Below are positions 43,353 through 53,703 of a stretch of DNA of 64,000 bases, piece by piece. Source of the stretch: Chitinophaga sp. MM2321 (GTDB lineage: Bacteria > Bacteroidota > Bacteroidia > Chitinophagales > Chitinophagaceae). The position numbers were made by a program, and so were the translations under genes. Positions within the stretch are counted from its first letter, which is position 1. Each line of letters begins with the position of its first letter. The notes under the pieces were generated by a model, which was given only the letters and a program-made list of their open reading frames with translations, did not search any database and was not told where the DNA came from. The stretch covers positions 6,233,001 through 6,297,000 of the forward strand of contig NZ_OZ035533.1 in assembly GCF_964033635.1 (NCBI RefSeq), given 5' to 3'.

Positions 43353-44270
43353 TTAACCTTTTTTGGTAAGCCTGTATTCTGTAGGTGATGTACCGATGAA
43401 CTTGCGGAAAATACGTGTAAAATAATAAGGATCCTGAAAGCCTACACTAATGGCTACATCTTTTATTTTAGCATCGGTGAAATCCAGCAACTGACAGGCT
43501 TTCTGCATCTTCATCTGGATGAAATAGTCTATTGGTGAAATACCCGTTTGCTTATGAAACAGGTTGGAAAAATGAGAGTCGGAATAGTTGAACTTATTGG
43601 CTAAATAGTTTACACTTAATTGCTCATGCAAATTATCACGCATATACTTAATCGCCTGCGTAATGATATTATCATTCTTTACCGGAAATTTAGAGAACCC
43701 GTTATTGGGAAAAATAAAAGAAGCTACAAAATGATACAGACAGAAGTTAGCATAACTTAAATTACTGATGCTATACCCCATTTCCAGCGTGTTATACATC
43801 TCTTCCCATAACTGTATCCTTTTTTCATCCGGAGATAAAAGAGTAGGTGTTAAAAACTGATTGAGGGAATACACATTGTTAAAATGTGAAAGCTGGTTAC
43901 CACAGAAATGAACCCAGCATAATGTCCATGGATCTTTTGCATCTGCTCCATAACGTAAATATTTATTGGTGGCAGGCAGTATAACAAACTCGTTTGCCTT
44001 TATCTCCCGATAGCCGTCTTTATTTTCATACCAACCTTTCCCATCAAGACAATAGAAAAGTATATTATCCTCACACCCCCATCTTCTTTCCCTGTAATGA
44101 AAAGTTGCCTTGGGGAAATAACCAATCAGTGTGATATATAAATTATTCAGGAAAGGATCATTGACAATCGTTTTTTTCAACAGCTTTAGTGGAAGGATGA
44201 TTTGCTTTTCACCCATAAAACCATCTCTCTTCCTGGTTAATAACCCTCTGTAAGACTTCCCTTTTTTCAT
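43353..44270 (-). CDS. AraC-family regulator of the PUL
   Basis: The 305-residue protein has an N-terminal cupin-like effector domain (with HYRERRWGCEDNILFYCLDGKGWYE) and two C-terminal helix-turn-helix motifs, YLANKFNYSDSHFSNLFHKQ and DVAISVGFQDPYYFTRIFRK. The start at 44270 is kept because the early KRDGFMGEK segment seems conserved in this family. It reads in the same direction as lutC and the sus operon and lies directly before them, so it is the obvious candidate activator for the two matching promoter blocks. The inducer is probably a sugar released by the PUL enzymes, which cannot be named. Confidence 0.88.
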   Translation of the reverse strand: MKKGKSYRGLLTRKRDGFMGEKQIILPLKLLKKTIVNDPFLNNLYITLIGYFPKATFHYRERRWGCEDNILFYCLDGKGWYENKDGYREIKANEFVILPATNKYLRYGADAKDPWTLCWVHFCGNQLSHFNNVYSLNQFLTPTLLSPDEKRIQLWEEMYNTLEMGYSISNLSYANFCLYHFVASFIFPNNGFSKFPVKNDNIITQAIKYMRDNLHEQLSVNYLANKFNYSDSHFSNLFHKQTGISPIDYFIQMKMQKACQLLDFTDAKIKDVAISVGFQDPYYFTRIFRKFIGTSPTEYRLTKKG

Positions 44271-44405
44271 TGCATAAGTGGTATGTTTACGAGGAATTTA
44301 AGTGTTTTATCCAGAATTTTAAAACATTTCCTGATCATTTTAAACAGTACGCGGGATTGAGCTCCGGATATTTTAATATTTTTTATATCTTTAAACCTCT
44401 TACCA

Positions 44406-44478
44406 GCGGAAGTAGCTCACCTGGTAGAGCGACAGCTTCCCAAGCTGTAGGTAGCGGGTTCGAGTCCCGTCTTCCGCT
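44406..44478 (+). tRNA. tRNA-Gly (CCC)
   Basis: The 7-base acceptor stem GCGGAAG/CTTCCGC, D arm, anticodon stem ACAGC/GCTGT with loop TTCCCAA (anticodon CCC at 44439-44441) and T arm with TTCGAGT give a complete tRNA. The discriminator base is T and CCA is not encoded. A -7-like TATCTTTA occurs at 44386-44393. The gene is divergent from the AraC regulator. Confidence 0.96.
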
Positions 44479-44551
44479 CTTCTTCATATATGTGTGCGTG
44501 TATTATGCTTGCAGCAATTATCAGGAGATCAATAGTTTCCCGCGCAATGAG

Positions 44552-45178
44552 TTATTTAATTTGTTTTATACCGGCGTGAAAAGGGAGATAAGTAGATATG
44601 GCGGTCTTGCTGCTATCATGTACAATGATGCCGCTGCAAACACTATCGGCCGTTATTTCAAAAGTAATTCCCTGACCGGTGGTGTATATAAAATAATTTT
44701 TTCCGTCTTCTTTGTAAGTGGCTGCTTTTTTGGGCGCGAAATGTTTCCTGATATCATTTAATGTGCTTTCGGTATGAATGCTGTCGGCAGTACTGAACCA
44801 CGATGAGGTGATACGGATCTGTTGTACACGGCTGGTATCGTCCACACCCATTTGCCGTTCGGTATAAATAGTGGTCTGGTTTCCTTTGGGATCATGGTCC
44901 GCGTACCAGGTAGCCATGGCCTTGCCCATGGCTGCATCTCCCTTATCGGGGGCTCCGAGTTTGTTGATCACATTTTGCACATCTTCCCCGATACTGGTAA
45001 GGCCAATAGCTTTACCAGGCACAATCAGCCTGGCGGCGGAAGTAGCTGTTCCCGGAGGAATATTAACGGTAGTATCTTCTTTTTTTTCTTCCGGTGTTGT
45101 TTGTTGGGAGGGCTGCACTTTTTGTTTGCAGCCGGCAATAAGCCCTGTGAGCAAAAGCCCGTAAAGTAGATTTTTCAT
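44552..45178 (-). CDS. Lipoprotein of unknown function
   Basis: The product (208 residues from ATG 45178) has a lipoprotein signal with lipobox LIAGC (cysteine about residue 17) followed by a low-complexity linker rich in Q, T, E and K. The remaining part (about residues 55-208) is a globular domain with the motif GLTSIGEDVQNVINKLGAPD, which resembles the start of BLIP/OmlA-like (SmpA) folds, where a GxxxxDVxxxLGxP pattern is usual. No enzyme motif is seen. It is on the minus strand just after recB and could be cotranscribed with it, 53 bases apart, or be a separate gene. Confidence 0.65.
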   Translation of the reverse strand: MKNLLYGLLLTGLIAGCKQKVQPSQQTTPEEKKEDTTVNIPPGTATSAARLIVPGKAIGLTSIGEDVQNVINKLGAPDKGDAAMGKAMATWYADHDPKGNQTTIYTERQMGVDDTSRVQQIRITSSWFSTADSIHTESTLNDIRKHFAPKKAATYKEDGKNYFIYTTGQGITFEITADSVCSGIIVHDSSKTAISTYLPFHAGIKQIK

Positions 45179-45230
45179 ATCAGGATGGTCAATGGTTAAC
45201 ACTTGTTTGCTCCTTTAAGATACGGCTATT

Positions 45231-48200
45231 TCAGGAATTGGGGTTTGTTCCGCGGATCAGTAACGCCTCCATGAAAGCTATCTTTTCCCTGGTTGGCTTT
45301 GCGGTAAAAATGCCGTAGTTGCCGTTGTTCCGCACTCCCCGCACAAAGTAGTAGATAACGCCGCCAAACTGGGTTTCATAATCAAATCCGGAGATCCTGC
45401 TTTCCAGGTATTTTTTAACAGCCACCGTATAGATAAGATACTGGAGATGATAATTATTATCATTCATCGCGGCGGCCAGGGCTGCCGGTGCGTAGTCCTC
45501 TACCCTGCTGCCGAGGTAATTGGATTTCCAGTCGAGAATATAATAACGGTTATCATGTTCAAAGAAAAGATCGATCTTACCATTCATGATCCCTTCCAGT
45601 TCCTGGGTGCTGTATTCAGAAAAACGTTTTATGCTAACGGTGAGCTGATCATCGGAGAGGCTGTTCAGCTGGGCCGACTGAAATACCGGCACCGGAAAAT
45701 CAAATTCAAATTCTGCCATACGTTTATTACGTCCTACTGCTGCCAGTTGGAAGCGGTTACCGTCGATGTGAATGCCAGCATGAAAAACATGTTCCAGCAA
45801 TTGTAGCAGCTTGGGAAGATATAGCTCACCCTGACCGGGAACGAAGCGGCGGATGGCATCTTCCAGTACCTGTTCCCATTTGCTGTTATCGGAGAAGTTG
45901 ATGTTTTCAAAGATAAAGTGCAGCAGGTTACCTGTTTTGGCGCCGCGGCGAAGGGTGTTGAAAATAAAATTATCATAGGCATCTTCCTGCTGGAAAGTGC
46001 GGATGCGTGGGCGCTGTTCGGGCTTTGCGGCCAGCATGGTGTAACTCATTTTTCGCCAGTTTTCTTCCTGTAAGCTAAAGGATACTGGGGCCAGGTTTAC
46101 TTTTCCGGCCGGCAACAGACTTTTTCTATAACGTTTTTCCGGCTTCTCGGGTAAAGTATCCTGCTGTTGGATCAGGGCCGGATCAGGTGTCGCGGCGTTG
46201 ATGGCGTTCAGAAACACCGTGAGTGAGGTTGTTTTATAGTAAGTATTTCTGAAGAGATAACATTTGTATACGGCCCTGGTGATGGCCACATAGATCAGTC
46301 TGCGGTTTTCCTGTTCCTGTTGTTGTTTGTATGCGGCCAGTTGCTGTTCCGTCAGCCGTGTTTTTTCTGCACCGGCATAATCGCCGGTATCCGGATCGCG
46401 GAAGCTGACGAATTCGATTTTTGGATTTTCAACGAAGTCGAGGAACGGCGCCAGTACGATCTTGTATTCCAGTCCCTTGCTTTTGTGTATGGTGACAATA
46501 TTCACGGCTTCTTCATCGCTTTCCACGCGTTGGGCGTATTCGTCGCCATCTGTGGCCATGCCGTCTATGCCGCGTTTGAGCCACGAGATAAGATCTCTCA
46601 TAGAGAGATTTTTACGGCTTTGCACCTGGTGTACCAGTTCTGTGAGCTGGAACAGGTTGGTGATAATACGTTCGCCGTTTTCTGTGCTGTCTTCCAGCAA
46701 TACGTTGCGTACGCCAAAGTCGGCGATGAAAGCCATCAACGCGGTATAGGCGCCATCCTGCTGCCATAGCTCCCGGTATCTGCCAAAGCGCGTGAGGGTG
46801 GCCTCGTCATCCAGCAGCAAAATATCCTGTATGCTGAAACCTGTAAAAGGAGAAAGCAAGGCGCGGTTAATAGCCGACCGCTCCGGGGTTTCCATGGCTT
46901 CCAGCAGGTACAGTACTTCCTGTGCTTCTGCAGTATCCAGTACTTTGGTATCATCAATGGTAACAGCGGGGATGCCCAGCTGCGCCAGTTTATGTTTGAT
47001 GTCTTTCCCTTCTTTACCGGTTCTAACGAGAACGCCTATATCGGATGGCGTAATGGATCGGGCGCCGCCTTCCTTTGTAATGTTATAGGCCGGGTCCAGC
47101 AACAATTGCGCTATCTGAGCAGCTACACTTGTACAGATGTCCTCTTTGTTTTTGCAGGTGAATATGGTAAGCGGAATTTCTTTATCTCCCGCTTTATACA
47201 AAAAACCTTTGCTGTTGTTATCCGGACTTTCCACATTAATATAGGCAATGCTGTCTTTTTCACCGGAGAAGTCGAAGGTGTCGAAATCGGCGGTGGGTTT
47301 AAAGAACAGGTTCATGGCATCAATCATATTTTCCGACGAGCGGTAGTTATGATTCATGTCATACAGGTGTTGTACGCTGTTGCGGGCATTAAAATAAGTG
47401 GCGATATCCGCTTTGCGCCAGGCGTAAATACTTTGTTTGGGATCGCCGATATAAAACAGGATCGTATGCTGACCAAATGCTTTATCAAAGATTTCATATT
47501 GCTGCCGGTCCGTATCCTGGAACTCATCTACAAAAACGGCTTTGTATTTATGCTGTAGTTTGCTAATGAGTTCGGGGTTATCTCTTTTTACGAGTGCGTT
47601 GTGCAGGTTGCCGATCAGGTCATCATAACCCAGCATGTTGCTGTGTTCTTTGTAGGCGCGTACACCTGCGCCTACTTCTTTAATGGCCAGGCAGTAGAGT
47701 TGGCGGCGGATGGATTGAATGACCCTCTCTGTTGTTTCAGAGATGGCATCAATCGTATTTACCTGTTCAAGAATATCGGCAAATAATTGCTGTATATAAG
47801 CCGATTCTTTCTTTTTTCTTATCTCTGCTATAAAATCAGCCGGTGTAGCCACCAGTTCCAGCAATGCTTTTTTGGCGTGGGTATTAGTGTTGCATGTATT
47901 TTTAAGATCGGCTGCATTGGCAGCAATGTAGCTGTGTAGTGCTTCTTCTGCCTGCAATTGCTGTGCAGACAATTGATCCAGTTCTTTAGTCCATGCTGCT
48001 TCCTGTGCGGGTGTTATTTCGTAAGCAGTATTTTCATCAAAGTCCAGGTATTTTTTTCCGCTGAGATGTTCCTGCAATACTTTTTGAATATCGGGCCGCA
48101 TATTTTCATACCACAGTTTTTGTAGTAAGGTGGTACCCAGTGTGGTAACGTGTTTGCGCCAGTATTTATTTAATTCATTTTCTATGATAGCAGTAGTATC

Positions 48201-48650
48201 CGGTACCATTTCCGCTCCAAAGAGCTGATCGGTTTCGAAGGCAAATTCGTTGAGTGTTTGTTGACAGAAACTATGGATGGTAAGTACAGATGTTTCATCC
48301 AGCAGCAGGATGGCGTCGCGGAGTTGTTGCTGTACCTGCATAGGGTCCGCTTTATCAATAGCGGCCAATACCAGCGTGATGATGTTGTCATCTGCTATTG
48401 GATTACCAAAGCTAACTTTATACGCGCTGCGTATGAACAGGCGGATACGTTCTTCCAGTTCGGCTACCGCAGCTTTGGTAAAAGTAACCATCAGGATTTC
48501 CTTGATAGATAACTTTTGTTCCAGCACCAGCCGCAGCACCAGGATGGCGATGGAATAGGTTTTACCAGTGCCTGCACTGGCTTCGATCAGGTTACTGCCT
48601 TCCAGCGCAACTTCATCTGCTTTAAAATGTATATAGTTATTATCAGTCAT
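45231..48650 (-). CDS. recB: RecB, helicase-nuclease subunit of exonuclease V
   Basis: The 1139-residue protein is a UvrD-type 3'-5' helicase with Walker A ASAGTGKTY near residue 25, helicase motif II VDEFQDTD, IYAWRKADI, IVTIHKSKGLEY and YVAITRA, and a C-terminal PD-(D/E)xK nuclease domain with GKIDLFFEH and LDWKSNYLGS (D1040, K1042). These are the residues of the RecB nuclease. It is the third gene of a recD-recC-recB operon (three-base gap after recC). The complex unwinds and digests DNA ends and loads RecA for repair. Confidence 0.95.
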   Translation of the reverse strand: MTDNNYIHFKADEVALEGSNLIEASAGTGKTYSIAILVLRLVLEQKLSIKEILMVTFTKAAVAELEERIRLFIRSAYKVSFGNPIADDNIITLVLAAIDKADPMQVQQQLRDAILLLDETSVLTIHSFCQQTLNEFAFETDQLFGAEMVPDTTAIIENELNKYWRKHVTTLGTTLLQKLWYENMRPDIQKVLQEHLSGKKYLDFDENTAYEITPAQEAAWTKELDQLSAQQLQAEEALHSYIAANAADLKNTCNTNTHAKKALLELVATPADFIAEIRKKKESAYIQQLFADILEQVNTIDAISETTERVIQSIRRQLYCLAIKEVGAGVRAYKEHSNMLGYDDLIGNLHNALVKRDNPELISKLQHKYKAVFVDEFQDTDRQQYEIFDKAFGQHTILFYIGDPKQSIYAWRKADIATYFNARNSVQHLYDMNHNYRSSENMIDAMNLFFKPTADFDTFDFSGEKDSIAYINVESPDNNSKGFLYKAGDKEIPLTIFTCKNKEDICTSVAAQIAQLLLDPAYNITKEGGARSITPSDIGVLVRTGKEGKDIKHKLAQLGIPAVTIDDTKVLDTAEAQEVLYLLEAMETPERSAINRALLSPFTGFSIQDILLLDDEATLTRFGRYRELWQQDGAYTALMAFIADFGVRNVLLEDSTENGERIITNLFQLTELVHQVQSRKNLSMRDLISWLKRGIDGMATDGDEYAQRVESDEEAVNIVTIHKSKGLEYKIVLAPFLDFVENPKIEFVSFRDPDTGDYAGAEKTRLTEQQLAAYKQQQEQENRRLIYVAITRAVYKCYLFRNTYYKTTSLTVFLNAINAATPDPALIQQQDTLPEKPEKRYRKSLLPAGKVNLAPVSFSLQEENWRKMSYTMLAAKPEQRPRIRTFQQEDAYDNFIFNTLRRGAKTGNLLHFIFENINFSDNSKWEQVLEDAIRRFVPGQGELYLPKLLQLLEHVFHAGIHIDGNRFQLAAVGRNKRMAEFEFDFPVPVFQSAQLNSLSDDQLTVSIKRFSEYSTQELEGIMNGKIDLFFEHDNRYYILDWKSNYLGSRVEDYAPAALAAAMNDNNYHLQYLIYTVAVKKYLESRISGFDYETQFGGVIYYFVRGVRNNGNYGIFTAKPTREKIAFMEALLIRGTNPNS

Positions 48651-48653
48651 TAT

Positions 48654-51600
48654 TTAAGCGTAATAGTCAGGAAAAATTTCTGCCAGCGGCATGATCAGCA
48701 GTTGAGATATTTTTTTGTAAGATGCCAGCGCAGCTTCCGCTTCAAAATATCCTTTTTCATATTCCTGCATGATATATGGATCAGTGGAGGACGATGTATA
48801 GCTATTCAATTTCGCATCCACCAGTTTCGTAAATTTTTCAGCATCCAGTGTTTCCAGTTCTTTAGGTTCCGTTTTAAAATCAGGATAGAAAGGCAGAATC
48901 TTATCAAACCCTGTTTTGTATATTTTGATCAACTCACCTAAACGATCATACGCAGTTTCTTTTGACAATCGTAATGCCGGAAAGGTCGCTTCTTTTTTGG
49001 TGCCGGAAATAAAGTACATACCGCTAATCACGCCGGCTGCAATGCCTGCGAGGTAGCGGATATAGGCTTCTACCAGGTATTTGGTTTCGTTTCGCGACCA
49101 TGAAACCTGCAAGAATTGATCGTTAAAAACGCTATTGATATTTCCTTTCAGCAGGGTATCGCCGAAGCTCAATTCGAGCGACACACGTTTTTCTGTAGCC
49201 CCATTTGTACATGCTTCGTAAAGCGCACGTACCGGCAGTACGGCCTCTTCTATCTGTTGAATGGCCACATAGGCCATGTTGCTCAACGGGAGCTGCCCTT
49301 TCTTTACGAGGCTTGCTTGCAGAGAGATCGTATCAGCCGCATTCACCGGTAGCAGCTGGTTTTTTATATGCCATTGCTGTAAGTTATCGAGACTAAAAAG
49401 TTCTGTTTCGCTCAACAGGATATGTTCATCATTGTAATAGATGCCCAGCACTTTATTGTAATAGGCTTTGAAAGGATTTTTAAAGAAACTCACCAGTTCA
49501 TCGAGATGGATCTCTTCAAAATTCAAAGGATCTGTGATCTTCTGCTTATTGATTACTGATTTTCCGGAAGATGAATTTGTATGAAGATAACTGAACAGGC
49601 GCTCGTCTCCCAGGCTGTATTTTCGGCTGAAACCCTGTAGGGGTTGCTGTGTGATCAGTTGGTTACGCACGGTTTCCGCATATGCCTTTACACCGGATTC
49701 AATATAATCTATCAATTCATCTACCAGTGCAGAAGGAGGCAGTATGGTATTGTCTTTTGCATTCCTGCCTACATAGCTGATGTATAAATACTGCTGCGCA
49801 GATAATACAGTTTCCAGGAAAAGATGTTTATCATTTTCTTTTATGTTACGATCGCCCCGCTGCCACTTTTGCTCCATGAGGTTGAAGCTGGATTTATTTT
49901 CGCGGCGGGGAAATTTGTCGTAGTTAAGTCCCATCAACGCTACTACTTTAAAAGGGATACTACGCATGGGGATCAGTGAGCAGAAGGTAATGCCACCGTT
50001 GACAAACAGCCCTGCCCGGGTAGTGCCGGTAAGGGTTTGGAGGAAACTGTGATTGAAAATATTAAACGGCACTTTATCGTGCATGTATTTATTCAGCACG
50101 TTATAATCCGTCAGTTGCTTCATGAGTGAGGTATAGTCTTCACCTATATCTTCCTGTTGCTCAAATACGAGATTATGTATAACCTGTTCTGCATATTTTA
50201 CCCAGTCGGCAATGCTTCTTACATGGTTACGTTCCTGGACGGATGCCATGAGCACTTCCACAAAATGACAGAACCGGATGACTTCATGTGCATCGCTACC
50301 CTCCAGCATATCCAGCGGGAAGAAGCTGTCTGCTCCTTGTCCGTATTCTTCTCCACCACTCATGCAGATACCGAACATGATACGTTGTATCCCGTAACGC
50401 CAGCTTACAAAACGGGTTTCATCTTCCATATTCCCCTCTAGCCCGAAACGGATATTCGCAGCCTGTACTACGCTCCGGATACGTACGGGATCGTGCAGGG
50501 AAAAACGGTTGCGGATATATGAAAAGTCCAGCAGTTGCATGACGGTTTCTGCGGTGAAGTTTTCTTCATTCATCGTCAGAACGGCATGCAGGGCATTGAA
50601 AAGGTTATCGTTGTCAGTATAACTTTCATCTGCAATGGTGTACCTGAACTTATAGGGCGCATGATTGAAAACCGCTTTGATATAGGGTGCATAGGCGTCT
50701 ATATCACTCACCATCACTACAATATCGCGGGGCGACAGCGCCTCCTGTCTTTGGTCTACGAGATGTACGAGGTAGTTATAGAGTACCTCCACTTCACGGG
50801 CTACCGTGTAGCTGGCGTTGATAGTAAGAGAGCCATCGCGCACATCATCGATGGAAAGCGGATGACGATCATCGGTGGCGGCGGAGAAAATATCGTGTTG
50901 GATTTTGTGTAACAGGTTGTCCGGTATGGGTTCTTCTATACCAATTTCTTCATAGGCATTAAAGAAGGCATCATATTGAAAGAAGAGCCCGAAGCTATTC
51001 TGAATTACTTTTCCCCAGCCTGTGAGCAAAGCATTGCCGGCGGTAGTTTCGTCCGTCTCTTTTAATTCTTTGAGGCGGCCCCGCGCCAGTTGTTTTTCGT
51101 TGCGGTCTTCAAACCAGAACACCACCGGCGCCGGGTTGATGATATGAAAATGTACATCAATAAAGGCAGACAGTTCGTGCAGGATCTTTACGTGATACGC
51201 GGTGATGATAGACAACCCGAACAGGTGAATGGCGGGCATCCTGGCCGGTAGTCCGGCATCTTTTCCTTTTTGGGCCAGGGTATCCAGGATGTAGTTACCA
51301 ACCAGAGTTTTATCCGGTAAGGCATCGCCGGAGAGAGCTTTTACTTTTGCCCACAACCATGGCTGCCACTCGGCAACCTTCAGGGCTGCTGCATCCGCAT
51401 TACTCCACTCCCCGATCATTTCCGGGCGGTATACCTGGTACTGGTCAAAAAGATCGGCTACTTTTTCCGCGAGGCCCATGCGTTTGAGGTCACTCTCCGG
51501 TCCGTGATCCGTGTAATACTCGGCTACATCAGGGTATTTGGTAATAAACGCTGGTTCTCCCAGCAGTTTGAATAACAGCCAGCTGAGGTTCTGTGGTGAC

Positions 51601-51851
51601 AGTACTTCCGTGAAAGGTCCGCCCAGCAGCATGTACAGGTGAAAGAGCAGATCATTCGGTTTCATGAAACGGCAGTTGGCCGCAATGCCTAGCCGGTAGG
51701 CCAGTTGCAGCTTCAGCCAGTTGTTCATTCCTTCTGTCTGGGTGATGATATAGTGCGGTTGGAATACACTGTTGCCGGCAGCGTGCAGATCTGCTGATAA
51801 TCCCGCTGCCAGGCTATTGAGTGAATTGGAAACCTTTAAGTATAATGCCAT
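48654..51851 (-). CDS. recC: RecC subunit of exonuclease V
   Basis: The 1065-residue protein has the RecC layout: an N-terminal helicase-like part (NNWLKLQLAYRLG near residue 44, with GIAANCRFMKPN), a region with VMVSDIDAYAPYIKAVF, CSLIPMRSIPFKVVALMGLNYDKFPRR, and a C-terminal inactive nuclease-like domain. RecC forms the scaffold between RecB and RecD and in E. coli reads Chi. The gene lies between recD (31-base gap) and recB (three-base gap). The Chi sequence of this organism cannot be deduced from the window. Confidence 0.93.
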   Translation of the reverse strand: MALYLKVSNSLNSLAAGLSADLHAAGNSVFQPHYIITQTEGMNNWLKLQLAYRLGIAANCRFMKPNDLLFHLYMLLGGPFTEVLSPQNLSWLLFKLLGEPAFITKYPDVAEYYTDHGPESDLKRMGLAEKVADLFDQYQVYRPEMIGEWSNADAAALKVAEWQPWLWAKVKALSGDALPDKTLVGNYILDTLAQKGKDAGLPARMPAIHLFGLSIITAYHVKILHELSAFIDVHFHIINPAPVVFWFEDRNEKQLARGRLKELKETDETTAGNALLTGWGKVIQNSFGLFFQYDAFFNAYEEIGIEEPIPDNLLHKIQHDIFSAATDDRHPLSIDDVRDGSLTINASYTVAREVEVLYNYLVHLVDQRQEALSPRDIVVMVSDIDAYAPYIKAVFNHAPYKFRYTIADESYTDNDNLFNALHAVLTMNEENFTAETVMQLLDFSYIRNRFSLHDPVRIRSVVQAANIRFGLEGNMEDETRFVSWRYGIQRIMFGICMSGGEEYGQGADSFFPLDMLEGSDAHEVIRFCHFVEVLMASVQERNHVRSIADWVKYAEQVIHNLVFEQQEDIGEDYTSLMKQLTDYNVLNKYMHDKVPFNIFNHSFLQTLTGTTRAGLFVNGGITFCSLIPMRSIPFKVVALMGLNYDKFPRRENKSSFNLMEQKWQRGDRNIKENDKHLFLETVLSAQQYLYISYVGRNAKDNTILPPSALVDELIDYIESGVKAYAETVRNQLITQQPLQGFSRKYSLGDERLFSYLHTNSSSGKSVINKQKITDPLNFEEIHLDELVSFFKNPFKAYYNKVLGIYYNDEHILLSETELFSLDNLQQWHIKNQLLPVNAADTISLQASLVKKGQLPLSNMAYVAIQQIEEAVLPVRALYEACTNGATEKRVSLELSFGDTLLKGNINSVFNDQFLQVSWSRNETKYLVEAYIRYLAGIAAGVISGMYFISGTKKEATFPALRLSKETAYDRLGELIKIYKTGFDKILPFYPDFKTEPKELETLDAEKFTKLVDAKLNSYTSSSTDPYIMQEYEKGYFEAEAALASYKKISQLLIMPLAEIFPDYYA

Positions 51852-51882
51852 GTTACTATCCTGTTTTGAACGCAGCTATGCG

Positions 51883-53703
51883 TTAATTTGCCGCAGTTTC
51901 AACTGCCAAAAATCTGGCGGCTATGCCCGATGCCCTTTCAACAAAACGTGCTGCTGCCATGCGTATTACTTCCGCAGTGCCCTGCACAAATACGCGGCGC
52001 CTGGCGCGGCTCACAGCCGTGTAAAGCAGCTCCCTGGTGAGAATGGGTACATCGGTTGTATCCGGCAACACCACTAAAACTTCCCCGAACTCAGAGCCCT
52101 GACTTTTGTGGATAGTCATCGCAAAGGCAGTTTCCGCTAATGTGAGATAGCCGGGGAGTACGCCTTTCAGTCCGCCGGTACTATCTTCAAACCAGGCCAT
52201 GAGCACGCCGTTGTGGTCTGCCCGGATAATGCCGGTATCGCCATTGAACAGTCCGTGTTCGTAATAGTTGCGGGTGAGGATCACGGGACGGTTTTCATAA
52301 AATTCCGTATTAATGGTGATCAGTTTTTTATCGTGTAAATATTTTTCGATGTTCCTGTTGATAGCATATAATCCCTGCGCACCTTCACGAATGGCTACCA
52401 GTACCCGTTGTGCATTCAGTTTTTTCAGTGCTGTCAGCGTATCTTTTTCAGTGATGAAAGAAGCGTATCCGGAGATGAATTGTTCAAACAATGCTGTAGT
52501 ATACGACTGATCAATGATCACCTGTTCATCTGCACCTGCCTGGAAAAATTCTTCGATAACAGCCTGGTTGTTATGAATCACTGCCTTACTGAATTTGCCG
52601 ATACCGGTATGTCCTGTGAAACGATGGCTGTGCCTGAGTTCCACGAGGTGTTGAAACAGCGGGTGCCGGGAGTCGTTGCGCTCATGAGATGCGGGAATCT
52701 TTCTCTCTGGATCTTCAATAAACCGGTTTATGCGTTGTATGGTTTCACTGGAAAATTCGTTGAGCGTTTCCTGTGCCTGGCAAAGGTCACCGAATAAACT
52801 GCCCGCCTCTACGGAAGCCAGCTGGTCTTTATCTCCCAACAAAATCAAACGTGTATGGGGACTAATAGCATCCATTAGCTTGGCAAACAGGGCTACATCT
52901 ATCATGGAGCACTCATCTACGATGACTACATCATAATTGAGCGGGTTGTTTTTATTATGCCGGAAGTAGGGGCTATTCTTCACCGGCTTCAGCAGGCGGT
53001 GAATAGTGGAAGGGCTCAGGTCCTGGAACTTTTTGGCGATAGCCGGATCTACCGGGATCGTGGTATTCCGCAGACTCTCCGCCATCCTGGCGGCGGCTTT
53101 GCCGGTAGGCGCTGCCAGCGCCACTTTCAGACCAGGATCTGTTGCAAAAAGTATGGCGAGGATTTTAGCGACGGTTGTAGTTTTGCCCGTACCCGGGCCT
53201 CCGGTGATGATAGTGAAATTATGCAACACGCCTGTGATAGCGGCTGCCAGTTGCCAGTCGGCAGGGTCATCACCTTCATTGATGGCAGCGTGTTGTGCAA
53301 ACAGGTTGCTGATAAGGGATTGCTGCTCCTGTAGCAAAGCTACTCTTTCCGGTAGCACCGCTTTCTCCGCTGCCAGAAATGCTTTTATATGTTGCAGGAA
53401 ATTTGTTTCGTACCGGTAATACCGTTGGAGGTACAGTCTGTTCTGATACAACACAAAGGGTTGGGAGTCGTTGCCATCCTTTCCCACAAGTGGTACCGGC
53501 GCTAATGCTGCGATGCTGTTTTCCGGTATTGTATAGTGTGGTGGCAGATTTTCCTGTTCTTCTTCCACTTTATCCAGGTGTAGACAAATATGTCCTTCAC
53601 TCAGCTTTTTAGACAGCAGGTAAGCATACGGCTTTAGTGCCGGTACTTCAAAGTACTCAGCAAATTGCTGGTGAACGTCGTTCAGGGTGGATATATTTCG
53701 CAT
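51883..53703 (-). CDS. recD: RecD, 5'-3' helicase subunit of exonuclease V
   Basis: From ATG 53703 the product has 606 residues; a TTG nine codons earlier would lie in the likely promoter (TACTTTG on the minus strand). It has Walker A GGPGTGKTTT near residue 170, motif II DECSMID, the IGRINR-like SSETIQRINRF region, and the C-terminal AMTIHKSQGSEFGEV and YTAVSRARRRV of superfamily 1B helicases. RecD is the 5'-3' motor of RecBCD. It is the first gene of the operon, an order (D-C-B) that differs from that of E. coli. Confidence 0.94.
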   Translation of the reverse strand: MRNISTLNDVHQQFAEYFEVPALKPYAYLLSKKLSEGHICLHLDKVEEEQENLPPHYTIPENSIAALAPVPLVGKDGNDSQPFVLYQNRLYLQRYYRYETNFLQHIKAFLAAEKAVLPERVALLQEQQSLISNLFAQHAAINEGDDPADWQLAAAITGVLHNFTIITGGPGTGKTTTVAKILAILFATDPGLKVALAAPTGKAAARMAESLRNTTIPVDPAIAKKFQDLSPSTIHRLLKPVKNSPYFRHNKNNPLNYDVVIVDECSMIDVALFAKLMDAISPHTRLILLGDKDQLASVEAGSLFGDLCQAQETLNEFSSETIQRINRFIEDPERKIPASHERNDSRHPLFQHLVELRHSHRFTGHTGIGKFSKAVIHNNQAVIEEFFQAGADEQVIIDQSYTTALFEQFISGYASFITEKDTLTALKKLNAQRVLVAIREGAQGLYAINRNIEKYLHDKKLITINTEFYENRPVILTRNYYEHGLFNGDTGIIRADHNGVLMAWFEDSTGGLKGVLPGYLTLAETAFAMTIHKSQGSEFGEVLVVLPDTTDVPILTRELLYTAVSRARRRVFVQGTAEVIRMAAARFVERASGIAARFLAVETAAN

